A program made the translations under genes and the position numbers. A DNA stretch of 64,000 bases from Margaritispora aquatica (lineage: Eukaryota; Ascomycota; Leotiomycetes; Helotiales; Discinellaceae), in contig VJWN01000008.1 of the NCBI GenBank assembly GCA_007644065.1, positions 1,242,411 through 1,306,410 of the forward strand. Direction: 5' to 3'. Positions 33,215-44,549 of this stretch are shown here, piece by piece. The notes under the pieces were generated by a model. It was not told the DNA's origin. It did not search any database and saw only the letters and a list, made by a program, of their open reading frames with translations. Within the stretch, counting starts at the first letter, position 1, and each line of letters begins with the position of its first letter.

Positions 33215-35875
33215 TTACAAGATGCCAGCCTTCGTCATGCTATTTTCAAACAACTCCCTACATCTTACACGACTCCCAAGCCTCGCACAAAGTAGGAAAG
33301 CACCACTCAGCTTTCTATGCAAGCTGTATGTCTCCTCAGGTGGCGGAGCCAGTCTCTCTCTAATCATGATTGGAATAAGAGCCTTGACTCTATCCGTAAT
33401 TGTCTGGTCCTTGAAATCATAAATTTCAGGCGATGACTCCAGGAACGGCTCAGCGAGTGTGAGCACTGATGCTATATGAGCATCTAACATAGCTTTCGAC
33501 TCTTGTCCGGTCAGATAGCGCAGCTCGATAGATAGATCTCTGACTTTGTCTTTGTCGGTCTTTGAAGCTGCTGCTAGAAGATTCGTATATTTTGTAATGA
33601 ATTCCTGTGGGTACTCTCTAGATGCTCCGAAGTCAAGAAGCTCAAGCTGGTTTGTCTTGGCATTGTATAAGAAGTTCGTCCAGTTCGGATCTGTTTGCAT
33701 GAATTTGAATTCTATAATCTCGCGAAGACATAATCTGAGGATCTGGGTACCAATCCAATCCTTTTGTTCTTGAGTGAAACTCGAAACTCGAGTGACGCCA
33801 ATACCTTCCATGAACTCCATCGTTAGTACTTGTTTGCCAGATGCTTCGTCATACACTTTGGGGACGAGAAAAACATCCTTCTCATCAGCGAGCAATTCCT
33901 GGAAGCGTCGTCCACTCTCGGCTTCCCGGATGTAGTCGCATTCCCAAGCCAGCTCTGTACGTGCATTTGCAATTGTCTTGTCAAGAAACAGGCCCTTGGG
34001 GAGCAGTCTAGATGCAGTGAGCAATACAGACAGGTTGTTTAGGTCGGAATCGATCGAATCAGCGACACCTGGATATTGCACTTTGACAGCAACCTTAGCT
34101 CCATTTGATTTTAGGACAGCGCTGTGAACTTGACCGATGGATGCCGCAGCCAATGGCTTCTCGTCGAATGATGAAAATAGATCTCGCCATTCAGGTCCAA
34201 GATTAGCCCTCAAGACCTTATCTCTTTGGGAAGCAGGCATATAATCTGCTCTGTCCTGTACCCGTTGCAATACTTCCTGGATTGCAGCAGGGAGCATTTT
34301 TGTATCCTGAAAACTGATCATTTGGCCGAGTTTCAGTGCAGCGCCTCTCATTTGAGACAGCTTTGTTACAAGTCTGTCCATATTTCCGGCACTGAGCATG
34401 AATGAGCCCTCACCACCACTCCCGCTGACACGTCGAATGCTTTCTGAAATTGCACCGCCGAACATACCGGCAGCTAGGCCGCCATAGTTCCATAGTCTCC
34501 CTAGCCGTGACGAGGGTACTTTTGACTCACGTAGTTCATAGGGTGTTGAGTTAGACTGAATGGTTATCTCAGTCTGAATCACTGTTAGTTATCAGCTTAG
34601 CTGTTATGCCTGGTCTACTGATCTTACCTTTTTCTCTGTCTCACCATACTCTTCAGCAAGATCGCGAGCCAGATCCTCCGTATCCTTGGATGCTACAGGA
34701 GGTTTCCTTGGGGTATATTCCAATGGTGCATTGAATGAGGTTGAAGAAGCAGAATTACTCGGATCTAAAGGATGTTTCTGAGATGACTTTCGAACATTGA
34801 AAGTATCTTGATCTTTTCTAGTGGCAAGCTCTATGTGCTCTACAGGAGTGACTGTTGCACCTTGCATTTCGAGACCTTTGTTCGATGCCCCGTGAGTCTT
34901 TCCACCTAGCAGTTTGGCTATTCGTGGACTGTAAAATAAAGCTGTGTCAACCCCCTCTGGCACCTCATCTTGCTCCGGCACAGCCTGTACTGACGGGATA
35001 TCGGAGGACTTTGTCCCTTGAGTAAACGAATCTGAATTGATCTGTCCAACAGTCTGCCCGTCTCCTTGCACATCTGAAGTGTGTTTTGGGAGCTTCACCC
35101 GTGGTAGAGATGACAAAGTAGGCGACGTATGAGTAGATTTCCTATAGAAGCTATCCTCGTCATGGCCAGCCTCCAATGGATCCGCAGGACCATCGTCCAA
35201 TGAGTCAGCAGTTTTGGAAGGTATTTGAAATTCTGATTGTCGTTGGAGTATCCTGGTGAACTGTGAAGACCGTGGCTCTCGTTCTGGAGTTGGTATTGTA
35301 GAGGCAGAGGAGGACTGGGGCTCCAAGCCTTTACTGGCCAGAGGCTTTTTAACAGGCTCGTCTTGAGGTATTTGCGACACAACATCATGATCGGTTTTAC
35401 TCCTGTTCAAGTCGGACTTGGTAGGAGGTATTGTGCCATCTGGGAGAGGATATCGTTCCGGCTTTTCTTGATGAATATTCAGATCATCCCGTGGGGGTGG
35501 ATCAATCACAGAATTCTCTGCAGACCTCTCATAGAAATGATCCTCTCCCAGAGGACCCTGAGGATTCGGAGCTGGAGTCTCCTTTATAGATTCTTTGCTA
35601 GGAATAGCTTCATCCCCACCTCTTGATCCTCCGTTCGCCTGCTCTTTAGCCTCCGCGGTCCACGATGGCGCGTTTTCGTTCAGCCGTGAGGCAAGAAAAG
35701 ATGCAGCTTTGACTGTTTCTGTAACTCGATCGGTCTGACTCCGAACTGCCCTGGCTAACGTCGATGTTCTGTTGTAGACATCAACCTGCCTCGACCGCAA
35801 TGCGACATGCTTATTCGCGACCCCGCGTGTCGCATTGAACAACGCTGCTAGGTCCAGAAGCCTCTTCCCAGACAT
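33215..35875 (-). CDS. coq8: ABC1/COQ8 (UbiB) atypical kinase
   Basis: This UbiB-family protein supports coenzyme Q biosynthesis at the inner mitochondrial membrane. Exons 34628-35875 and 33215-34573 give 868 residues. Family marks are KLGQ (497-500, the KxGQ motif), the Ala-rich loop AAASIGQVH (558-566) that replaces the glycine-rich loop, the VAVK lysine (580), DPNWTNFLYN (metal and catalytic loop) and LLDFGASRE (DFG). The first 416 residues are low in predicted order, rich in Ser/Pro/Glu/Lys, with a basic N-terminus (MSGKRLLDLAALFNATRGVANKHVALRSR) that could target mitochondria. This extension is much longer than in yeast COQ8 (about 500 residues in total). The start ATG 35875 replaces a TTG at 35908. 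Confidence 0.93.
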
Positions 35876-36195
35876 TGTAGAACTGAGGGTTTCAGAACTG
35901 GCTAGCAAGTCATGTTGCTAAGGTGCTGGAGGTTTTGGGGGGAGAGAATGTAGAACAAAGTCATTGAAGCTCGCCAAGATCTGACCAGACCCCTGTTGTC
36001 ATGACGCAGGTGGAAGCTCTCCTCGTAGACCTAATGCTAAAGAAAAATAATACATAACATCACACCAGCATATATCCTTTCATATGGTAAGCATAATCAT
36101 AATAATCCTTCATTGATTCATTCACCATCTATCTTCGAAATCAAATTGGTATTCCCAGACGCCTTCCCAATCCTGACTCTAAAGTGACTGATGTC
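35876..36195. other. Intergenic, 320 bp
   Basis: This holds the promoter of the COQ8-like gene and the 3' end of ESS-2. No other feature is seen. Confidence 0.5.
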
Positions 36196-37551
36196 CTACT
36201 TCTCTTTTCCTGCTGAAGGAGTCCATCGCGCTCTTAATCCTGACTTGACCTTGACAGTGTGAGGTGTTTGACTTCCAAAAGTCCCAGACGAGCTTCCACC
36301 ATTTCCTACTTTACTCCATAGTCGCTGAGCAGCTGGTGTCAATTGACCAGATCCAACACGTGGACTACTAGGAAATTTTGGAACTGGAGTCAAAGGAACT
36401 TTACCAGTCATCCCAACCTGTGAAGAAGTACGTTTCGTCCTCGCATTCTTATCGACCATCCTGTGATGGAGATCTTCTCGCTTACTTTGTTCCCTGATCA
36501 CAAAGGGATTTTTGACATCCTCTCCTTTACCCAAATTGATGATTGGTAACGGGTATTCAACCTCTGGTTCGGGCTCGTCATCCACAAAGGCATAACCATT
36601 GACTCTTGGAGTTTCACTCCCACCAAAGCCTGATTCCAAGTCTGAAGCACGGCGTTTCCCAGCAATAGCATCCCTCACTGCAGAGAGGGAAGGAGATGCA
36701 GGTACGCTAGCTTTCTCAACGGTCATTTCTTCTGGCAATCGAGTGTTGGCATATGCTACGCCTTTTGGTTCAGCTCTTGACTCTCTCTGTGCCTTCTGTG
36801 CAACTGTCTCGATCGAGTCTTCCACACTGTCCACCCCGAACATGAACCCATTATCCGGCTTAGATTTCCACCCGTCGGGCCTAGCAGGCTTCTCGGACAC
36901 GTCTCGGATGGCAAGCTTATCTCTTTTACCTCCATCGTCTTCAAGAGAATCTCGGGACTGTAACAGCTTCGTTTCGACTTCTTTCTGCTTTAGCATCATC
37001 TTGGAGGGTAATTTACTGTTCGCAGACCACATCCATGCATACTTCTCTGCTCGCTTTTGATTTTGTTTATCAATAAGCTTGTAGAAACTCTCATTGTCCT
37101 CACTAGTGTAAAGTGACTGGAACTTGTCCAAGCTCATGTTTGTGTTGACCTCTGGCCCTACCACTTGCGTTGATGTTGTGATATCCGACACCACAGACAT
37201 AGGAGTGTCCCCGCCATATCCTCTTGGTGTATCTGATGCTCGTCCTGGTGTTTGAATTGATGTCCCTCTTCTTCCCTTCCGTCTGCCAGGCGTCATGACA
37301 TGTTGGAGCCGACGGCCAGCGCTTGAAATCCATACAGGATCCTGTGAATCCAAAGCGTCTAGATACTCTTGCTGCGTTTCCGTTTCTAACAGGCCAGGAA
37401 AGAAATCTCTGGCAATAATCTCCGAGATCGCATCTGTGTAGGATTCTTCGTCAATGACGTTTCGTGGTCTTTTTATCCTCTTTGGTGGGGGAGGCATGAG
37501 CTCCAGATCCACTGAACGACGAACAAGTGCATTCGACTTTGAGGGTTCCAT
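36196..37551 (-). CDS. bis1: ESS-2/DGCR14/Bis1 splicing-associated nuclear protein
   Basis: A single-exon gene of 451 residues, homologous to ES2/DGCR14, a nuclear protein found with late spliceosomes. The N-terminus has KRIKRPRNVIDEESYTDAI and the signature IIARDFFPGL, followed by QEYLDALDS. The middle has MSLDKFQSLYTSEDNESFYKLID and the tryptophan segment YAWMWS. The C-terminus carries TPxP repeats (VPLTPVPKFPSSPRVGSGQLTPAAQRLW) ending in basic residues (KVKSGLRARWTPSAGKEK). This order matches the family closely. Its 5' end faces the PP5 gene over a 442-bp shared upstream region. Confidence 0.93.
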   Translation of the reverse strand: MEPSKSNALVRRSVDLELMPPPPKRIKRPRNVIDEESYTDAISEIIARDFFPGLLETETQQEYLDALDSQDPVWISSAGRRLQHVMTPGRRKGRRGTSIQTPGRASDTPRGYGGDTPMSVVSDITTSTQVVGPEVNTNMSLDKFQSLYTSEDNESFYKLIDKQNQKRAEKYAWMWSANSKLPSKMMLKQKEVETKLLQSRDSLEDDGGKRDKLAIRDVSEKPARPDGWKSKPDNGFMFGVDSVEDSIETVAQKAQRESRAEPKGVAYANTRLPEEMTVEKASVPASPSLSAVRDAIAGKRRASDLESGFGGSETPRVNGYAFVDDEPEPEVEYPLPIINLGKGEDVKNPFVIREQSKREDLHHRMVDKNARTKRTSSQVGMTGKVPLTPVPKFPSSPRVGSGQLTPAAQRLWSKVGNGGSSSGTFGSQTPHTVKVKSGLRARWTPSAGKEK

Positions 37552-37993
37552 GGCGTCAAAGTATATACTCCAATAATTTGATGGTCCAGGAGCTTATTCC
37601 CACTCTTGTCGTATAGTTGTGAAACGGTACGGTAATGTAAGAGTAGGCCAGGTAGGAGAGACAAGTCAAAATAGCAGAGCCTCCGAAACAATCTGAATCG
37701 GATCTGATAAGCCAGAAATGCGGGAGCTGGTACGCTAAGCCTCTTCAAGTCGACAAGATGTGGGGCCGTGCCTTGAGCTTGAATCTGCTTGAGCCTTGAC
37801 GCATTCAAGATCCTCACCCGCTGCTATTCACCCTCCACTGCTTTGGGGATTTCATTTTTACAGATAGTGTGCCTTTTACCCCACTACCCACCGGTCATTC
37901 AATTTTACAACTTCTTCAAAGCTACAGTGAAAGACTAGACGAACGCATTCAAGTCAATCCAAATCATCTACAGTGTCCACCACTTTCGCAAAT
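37552..37993. promoter_or_regulatory. Shared promoter region of bis1 and ppt1
   Basis: A divergent 442-bp interval. The side near ppt1 is rich in CA and AAGC-type leader sequence. No TATA is evident on either side. Confidence 0.5.
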
Positions 37994-39680
37994 ATGTCGG
38001 CGGTTGGAGAGAAAGACGCAGTTGCGTGGAAGAACGAGGGCAACACAGCATTCGCTGCGCATGACTGGCCAAAGGCTATTGAATGCTACACACACGCTAT
38101 TGAATTGGATGACAAGCAACCGACATATTACTCCAACAGAGCACAGGTTAGATTTCATAATCAATTTTCACATGCTCGTGTGACTGACCTATGAAGGCAA
38201 ATATCAAATCAGAAGCGTACGGCTATGCAATCGCAGATGCAACAAAGGCAATAGAGCTTGATCCAAACTTTGTGAAGGCATACTACCGAAGGGCTGTGGC
38301 ATACACAGCAATTCTTAAGTCTAGAGATGCTCTCCGAGATTTCAAGACTGTAGTAAGGAAGGCTCCCAACGACAAAGATGCAAAACTTAGGTTGGCCGAA
38401 TGTGAGAAGATCGTAAAGAGAGTAGAATTCTTCCGGGCTATTGAGATTGGGGATGAGCCATCCGCTGCTGAAGGGTTGGACCTCGATTCCATGGTTGTCG
38501 ATGCAGACTATGATGGAGCAAAACTTGGAAATGAAATGACAACAGAATTCATTGAAGACATGTTGGTTCGATTTAAAAATGGCAAGAAACTTCACAAAAA
38601 ATATGTCTACCAGATCATTCTGGCAGTCAAAAAGATTGTGTACGACGAGGCGACCATGGTCGAAATGACAATTCCTGATGACGCCCAGCTGACTGTTTGT
38701 GGAGATACACATGGTCAGTAGCTCTGTTTGAGTTAAGTCAAAACCTTCTGTAGCCGCTAACAAATAACAGGTCAATTCTTTGATCTCATGGAGCTCTTCA
38801 GGTTGAATGGACATCCAACCGAGAAGCACTTCTACCTCTTCAACGGCGATTTCGTAGATCGAGGCAGTTGGTCCACAGAGATTGCACTTTTGCTTTATGC
38901 ATACAAGTGGTTACGTCCAGCTTCGTTCTTCATCAACCGTGGTAATCATGAGACCGATGATATGAACAGAGCATATGGGTTTGAGGGCGAGTGTAAAGCC
39001 AAGTACAACGGTACGTTTCCATACATTTCATTCATTTCAGTCTACTAACTTCATTAAGATCGCACTTTCAAGCTTTTCTCGGAAAGTTTCTCTGCTCTAC
39101 CACTAGCTACTTTGATTGGAGAGAAATACCTCGTGCTCCACGGTGGTTTGTTCTCTGATGATAAGATCACTCTCGACGACATTCGAAAGCTGAACAGACA
39201 TAATCAACGCCAGCCAGGCCAGGCCGGGCTAATGATGGAGATGCTGTGGACCGATCCCCAGACTGAACCTGGCCGTGGGCCAAGTAAGAGAGGCGTGGGC
39301 ATGCAATTCGGACCAGATGTTACCAAGCGATTCTGTGATAATAACGGATTGACTGCTATCATCCGCAGTCATGAGGTCAGAATGGAAGGTTATGAGGAAG
39401 AGCATGACGGAAGATGCATTACAGGTAGGGAGATCCAACCGCTAGTTTTATTATTACTGACATTTTCTAGTCTTCTCTGCCCCCAGATACTGCGACAGCA
39501 CGGAGAACAAGGGTGCCTACATCAATATCGGACCAGATTACAAGCTTGAGTTTCACAAATTTGATGCCGTACCACACCCTAACATCAAGCCAATGGTAAG
39601 TCTATTTCAATGAAGAAACTAAACAGATCTAATCTTCGATTTAGGCATACCAATCTGGCAGTCTCATGTCAATGACATAG
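37994..39680 (+). CDS. ppt1: Serine/threonine protein phosphatase 5 (PP5/Ppt1)
   Basis: A metallophosphatase with N-terminal TPR repeats that bind Hsp90, giving 478 residues. Six exons: 37994-38146, 38197-38713, 38771-39010, 39059-39424, 39471-39595 and 39645-39680. TPR motifs cover residues 8-115 ([19 protein letters not shown], then [19 protein letters not shown]). The catalytic domain has the three PPP signatures GDTHGQ, GDFVDRG and GNHE, and the PP5-type [18 protein letters not shown]. The substrate loop [16 protein letters not shown] spans the exon 5 start. The C-terminal HPNIKPMAYQSGSL matches the PP5 autoinhibitory tail. The length fits the family (about 480-510). The start is ATG 37994; the in-frame GTG upstream is ignored. 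Confidence 0.96.
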
Positions 39681-40023
39681 TGATCGTTTCCCAAATTTCA
39701 ACAATAATGCATGAACGTCTTGGATGGGCAATTCTGTAGGCATGAAGCGGGCGTTTACGGACTTGGGGAAAGGCCATATCCCGGAGCATCATGAGAGCAT
39801 TTGGCGCATATGATGGCATACATACATAATGTACAACAGATAGGGTATTGCAGTAGCCATATATCAGTTTGGCGCTTGGCTTACTATTAAAACAAAGACG
39901 ATTGATCAAGCCTCTGTCTCATCGCCTTAAACTCGCTTGCTGCCATTCGACTCCAAAGTTTTCCTTGCCGTTCCCCTTTATTATACACCAATCCATTCTT
40001 GATCTTTAACCCAAAGCCATGCC
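39681..40023. other. Convergent 3' region, 343 bp
   Basis: This separates the stops of ppt1 (+) and pop8 (-). No gene is seen. Confidence 0.5.
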
Positions 40024-40539
40024 TCAATCCTTCCATACCCTCCCCTCATCCACACTAGCAACAAGCCTACTTAACCAATTCCCACTTCCCCTCACTCGCC
40101 ATCCTACCCTCTCATCGACGCCTTGACCCCTACCGACCCAGCCCCCCGTAGCAGCCAACACAGGCGCCAAATCCTCCCTCGGCACCCTTATCCACGCCTT
40201 CAGGCCCTCAATTTTCAAGATATCAATCGATATCGAAGAGCCCGTCAGACCCAGGAACTGCGTCAAAGCAGAGGTGAGATAGCTGCGTGCTGTGAGCTCG
40301 TCCAATGCTGAGCTTGTTGCATTGGAGCCGGCGGGCACTGAATTGGAAAGTGAGCCAGACGTGGATGATGTGAGTGAGGAGATCAGCTCGAGGCAGGCGT
40401 AGGAGAAGGGTGGTGTTTTGATTGTTTTGGATGTGATTTCGTAGCCACGTGAAGGTTTTGCCTTCATGGTAGATTTTTTCTCGGGTGCGTCAACGTCCAT
40501 TTCATCACCACCGGCAGTTTGCGCGTCCATCTCTGCCAT
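40024..40539 (-). CDS. pop8: RNase P/MRP subunit Pop8
   Basis: A small protein subunit of nuclear RNase P and RNase MRP, which process tRNA 5' ends and rRNA. One exon encodes 171 residues. The N-terminal 30 are acidic then Lys-rich. The Pop8 domain begins at KTPPFSYACLELI and continues through LDELTARSYLTSALTQFLG, LTGSSISIDILKIEG and AWIRVPREDLAPVLAATGGWVG, strings I associate with filamentous-fungal Pop8. A Ser/Thr-rich insert (SSLTSSTSGSLSNS) lies in the middle. The start ATG 40539 overlaps a short upstream reading frame beginning at 40546 in another frame; an apparent longer start at 40692 is TTG. Confidence 0.82.
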   Translation of the reverse strand: MAEMDAQTAGGDEMDVDAPEKKSTMKAKPSRGYEITSKTIKTPPFSYACLELISSLTSSTSGSLSNSVPAGSNATSSALDELTARSYLTSALTQFLGLTGSSISIDILKIEGLKAWIRVPREDLAPVLAATGGWVGRGQGVDERVGWRVRGSGNWLSRLVASVDEGRVWKD

Positions 40540-40546
40540 TCTGCAT
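40505..40546 (-). promoter_or_regulatory. pop8: Upstream ORF overlapping the pop8 start
   Basis: The ATG at 40546 lies 7 nt before the pop8 ATG, in a different frame, and encodes a 13-residue peptide ending at 40505, inside the pop8 coding region. Ribosomes initiating there would miss the pop8 start. Confidence 0.55.
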
Positions 40547-41200
40547 GCGCAACGCTGATGTAAGGTTGCGGAAGAGAATTGGTGCAGCCAGTTGGAAGTG
40601 TTCCTGATTATGGTTGTTGTGATTATGGTTGGGCAGCATTCGCGAATCGCGAGAGTGGATCCAATCTGTTCTCCCATAAGCATCAAGAACAATATACAGA
40701 ACTACACACTTTCTCAAATTCTATCACTTGCCATCTCCCCATCTTTCGCTTTCAAATCACTGCACATTCGGCTTTGTAAGTCATCGTTCAACTGTGCAGG
40801 TTGATTGTTCAGACAGAGACTTGCTTCGGTCGTGTCACGCTGTTCATTGGTCAGTCTGTGTGTTGGAGCTGTCAGAAAAGGGTCAGAAACGCCCAGTATC
40901 TCCACCTTCAACTGCACAGTGGCACAATTGATCCAAATCACCACGCACTAAAAGTTACAGTGCCCTGTTTGTGGACAGTAATTTGTCTCTTGAGCTCTAC
41001 AGAGCAGCAACTGGCAGTAGCATTGTTCCATCATTTGGCGGATTAGAAATACCATCAATCTTAGAAATCAACAGATATATATATACCTATACCTATATAA
41101 CCATGATCAAGGTTGCATTTCTCTCTTATTTTGTATCATTCATCTCTAATCTCCGCTCTATTCATCATCTTTCACACATTCAAATCCCTAAACCAGCAAA
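40540..41200. promoter_or_regulatory. Divergent upstream region, pop8 / SDR
   Basis: 661 bp hold both promoters. A TATATATATACC tract at about 41075-41090 and a pyrimidine-rich leader precede the dehydrogenase start. No gene is seen. Confidence 0.45.
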
Positions 41201-42177
41201 ATGCCAAACATCTTGATCACAGGTGGTAACAGAGGTATAACTACATTGAAATTTGAGGCATTAATTCAGAGACTAACACACTCCAGGCCTTGGCCTTGGT
41301 CTCGTAGAGTCATATATCGCTCAACCTAACAACACAGTCATTGCAAGTGTCCGCGATCCAAACGATGCTCGATCCAAAGCAATGTCGTCACTTCCAAAGG
41401 GAGCTTCTAGCTCCCTGATCCTTATTGTGATTGAATCCACAGTCGAAACGAGTGCTCTTGAAGCCATTGCTGAGCTTAAATCTAAGCACGGCATCACGTC
41501 TTTAGACCTAGTCATTGCCAATGCTGGTATCGCAGCCATTTACCCCAGGACAGAGGATGCAAAGCCCGCGGACAGTGAGTAGAGATAGTTCTTACTTGAA
41601 ACACTCGTCAGTAGAACTTATTTGCTAATATTACCTTCAGTGATACTTCACTATAATGTCAATGTCATTGGTCCCGTACTTCTCTTTCAAGCCGTGCTCC
41701 CTCTCTTGAAAGCAGCCAAAGACACCCCAAAGTTTATCGTCATGAGCTCCTCAGCTGGCAGCGTTGGCATGATCGGGGAACTTCCTATTCCAAATTCTGC
41801 TTATGGTCCGTCGAAAACCGCTTTGAATTGGATCGGTGCAAAAATCCATGCAGAGCACGAAAACATCATTGCATTTCCAATGTCACCTGGGTACGTACAT
41901 TTTTATGCCATTTGCCAGCGTAGTTTGTGCTGAACTGAGTGATCAAATAGATGGGTGCAGACGGAGATGGGTAATGCTGGTGCGGTGGCGTTTGGAATGG
42001 AGAAGGCTATTTTGGAGCTGCATGAAAGTATTAACGGCATGGTCAAAGTGGTAAGAGCACCTGGATTGACAATTTGAAGTCCAATACTGACTATACTTGC
42101 AACAGATTGCAGCTGCAACGCGTGAGAACAGTGGAGGAAAGTTCATCAGCTACGATGGAACCGAGATTCCTTGGTAA
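41201..42177 (+). CDS. Short-chain dehydrogenase/reductase
   Basis: A classical NAD(P)-dependent SDR of 247 residues. Five exons: 41201-41234, 41287-41574, 41641-41890, 41951-42050 and 42106-42177. The cofactor motif is TGGNRGLG (7-14, split by intron 1), NAG is at 90-92, the catalytic serine lies in SSSAG (143-147), and Tyr162 and Lys166 are in YGPSK. PGWVQTEMG follows, as in C-factor and ketoreductase-like SDRs. Residues 230-247 end in GGKFISYDGTEIPW. No polyketide or other biosynthetic genes are nearby, so a role in secondary metabolism has no local support. The substrate is unknown. Confidence 0.92.
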
Positions 42178-43147
42178 AGATGTGGTTGAGTTTGCGATAA
42201 GTTGCCTGGAATTGCTAGCAGCAGATGTTTAACGCTACACCATGTTATATCCTAGTTTGTCATGGAAATTTGAATGTTTATTATTATATCCTGACTATTG
42301 CATCGTCAAGACGATGCACCTATTTCCTAGGTTCGCGAGCTAGCTAAACTGGGACAATATTTTCTTACCTTTTGCGCCAATATACTCGCTTGATTTCATA
42401 TCGAGGTTCAGGAGATATGATCATTTCTTTTTACACATGATCTCGGGTGAGTTTGGATCACCTTCTTATTTTGAGAGGGAGTTTGACCTACCACTGACAG
42501 ATTGGGTAAAGCTTAACGACAATTTCTCAGCTGCAGCTGGAAGATTAGCTACATATCGGTATATTCTCTGCAAAGTTGAAGATTGATCTGAGGTGTGATT
42601 TCCCTCCATGCTGCCTTTTTCACACATCTGAGTTACGACTCACCATTTTAAGTATTCAAGTCTTGTGTGGACGCTATCATGCAATTATCTCAGTAATATT
42701 GCCGCGGCTATTTCATCTCTTTGCATAGAAACGTTTTGTTCTAAGACGTGGTTATGTGCAAGTTATGATTGTCAATCGCAAGTAAGGTTCACAAGTGCGG
42801 TTCGCTTATGTTCTCATTGCCTGTAGCTTTCGCTTGATATTTATTTGACTTCAAAAATATAACTTATCTAGGGTTCTGTTTGAAGAGAGACGGAATAAAT
42901 AAATTCTGAGAGTACTTCCCCAGTTGTCAAGTCCCATGGATTATTTACGTGATGAGGATTGGATCACCCATTCTCGCCACTCTCCAGGCATCAGCTTCTC
43001 CCTTGGCACTTCAGGCATTACAACACACACCAAACATAATCTCAGCGAGGCCCAGTTTTCTATTCTCCATATGTTGGCAGAAAACCTGCCTTGAGTCTGC
43101 CAGTCAGTTCTCTGTAGACATCCGATACAGACCAAAGCTACACAGAA
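42178..43147. other. Intergenic, no gene seen
   Basis: About 970 bp with no supportable gene. This is the 3' flank of the SDR and the upstream region of the repeat protein. The AT-rich part is at 42240-42900. Confidence 0.5.
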
Positions 43148-43918
43148 ATGGCCACCAGCTCATCGACCCCCTCAACAGCCATCCCAACACCATCTCTAAT
43201 GATAGGATGGACGGGCTCAATGACAATAAACCGCAATTTTGGCGCCTGGGTACTCGAATCCCCAACCCCCGCCCAACTCCAAGTCTTCAAAGACGCCTCC
43301 TTCGACCTCTCCCAACCCGGTTTCGCACCTCCAGCGCTCATGGAGGAAGCAGGCGCAACATACTATCCCAACCGCCGCTCTTGTTCCGCCATCAAACAAT
43401 GGCTGTGGAACGATCCACCACACCTGCTTATTGGCTTCGGTAAAGGCAACCTGAATCGAGTAGGCATATGGACGTTGCATTACCCCACGACTGAGCAGCG
43501 GAAGATCTTTACGGACGCAGGCGTGGACCTGAACAAAATGCGCTTCGCCGTCGATGCGGACCTCATGAAGCAAGCGGGCGCAACGCTACATCCGGACATG
43601 AACGTCGTGCCGGAAGTGGTGTCGGTGTTCTTCGCGCCTCCGACGTTCGAGGAGCGAGTGGGCGTTAACCTCTTTGGGTGGCCGATGACCGGCGGGGTGT
43701 GGGCGCTGCTAAGCCCGAGCTTGGAGCAGCTTGAGAGCTTGAGGGAGGGAGGCTATGATTTTGCGAGCTATGATAGTGAGGATCGCTGGCATGGGCTGTT
43801 GGAAAAGGTTGGCGCGGTGTGGTTTGCTGATCCGTGGGACGTGAAGGACGAGGTGGAGAAGATTAGTCCTGGGATGCAAAGGCATGAGAAGGGAACGAGA
43901 GGAGGTGTTGCTGCTTAG
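43148..43918 (+). CDS. Unrecognised protein with three internal repeats
   Basis: A single-exon gene of 256 residues, GC-richer than its surroundings, that I do not recognise. Three repeats of about 45 residues are visible at 32-74, 106-149 and 183-229. Each begins Gly-X-Trp-X-Leu (GAWVL, GIWTL, GVWALL), then Pro and Gln (PAQLQVF, TEQRKIF, LEQLESL), then a Phe/Tyr-Asp pair (FDL, VDL, YDF), and ends with a hydrophobic pair and Gly-Ala (LMEEAGATYYP, LMKQAGATLHP, LLEKVGAVWFADP). A Gly/Phe/Trp-rich segment precedes each one (IGWTGSM, IGFGKGN, LFGWPMTG). No signal peptide or membrane segment is seen. This suggests a compact three-fold domain, possibly binding a ligand. The function is unknown. Confidence 0.85.
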   Translation: MATSSSTPSTAIPTPSLMIGWTGSMTINRNFGAWVLESPTPAQLQVFKDASFDLSQPGFAPPALMEEAGATYYPNRRSCSAIKQWLWNDPPHLLIGFGKGNLNRVGIWTLHYPTTEQRKIFTDAGVDLNKMRFAVDADLMKQAGATLHPDMNVVPEVVSVFFAPPTFEERVGVNLFGWPMTGGVWALLSPSLEQLESLREGGYDFASYDSEDRWHGLLEKVGAVWFADPWDVKDEVEKISPGMQRHEKGTRGGVAA

Positions 43919-44549
43919 TTTTATGATGTGATATATCAGTGGTGTGCACGAGGTGATGATTCTCGTTAGTTTCTAATAGCAGATGCCCCTTGTCTCCGAG
44001 GAATGAAAGACTTGGTTTTATTTTCCATTCAGCACTCACTGATGAGATTTTGACTGTACACAGAGCATAAGCTTTATTGTCTAGCTGCACAACTTGAGAA
44101 CATTCTCAATTCCATACTAGGACTCCTGAAACTAGTAAGCCATATAGTGATTAAGCGAGTTCATTCACTTCACATTGCCGAAGCCAAGAGAACAAAACTT
44201 GATTCCAAGAAAAGTATCTTGAATTATTCATCATCATAATCTAAATGACCGACCATCCCATCGCATCTACCAGCTCGTATCACTGGAGACATTAACAAAA
44301 AGCCATAATCTCATATCAAGTCCCACCGAAGAAGCAGAAGAACGCCCAGATGAATGCAAAAGTAAGACCCAAAACCAATCGCTATGCAGAAACCCCTCGA
44401 TAATGCCATCCAGACAATGCAATGCAATCGCTCAAATACAAAAAACCAAGCACAAACACACAAACACAATCATGCCATAGCATCGCTGCTCCTTCTATTT
44501 CGATCCTGTCTCAAGTCCACACTCCAAGCCGCTCAGGTGTAGGATAAAT
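43919..44549. other. Convergent intergenic region
   Basis: 631 bp between the stops of the repeat protein (+) and the cupin (-). The CA-rich, AAAC-containing stretch at 44360-44470 is low complexity. No gene is seen. Confidence 0.5.
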
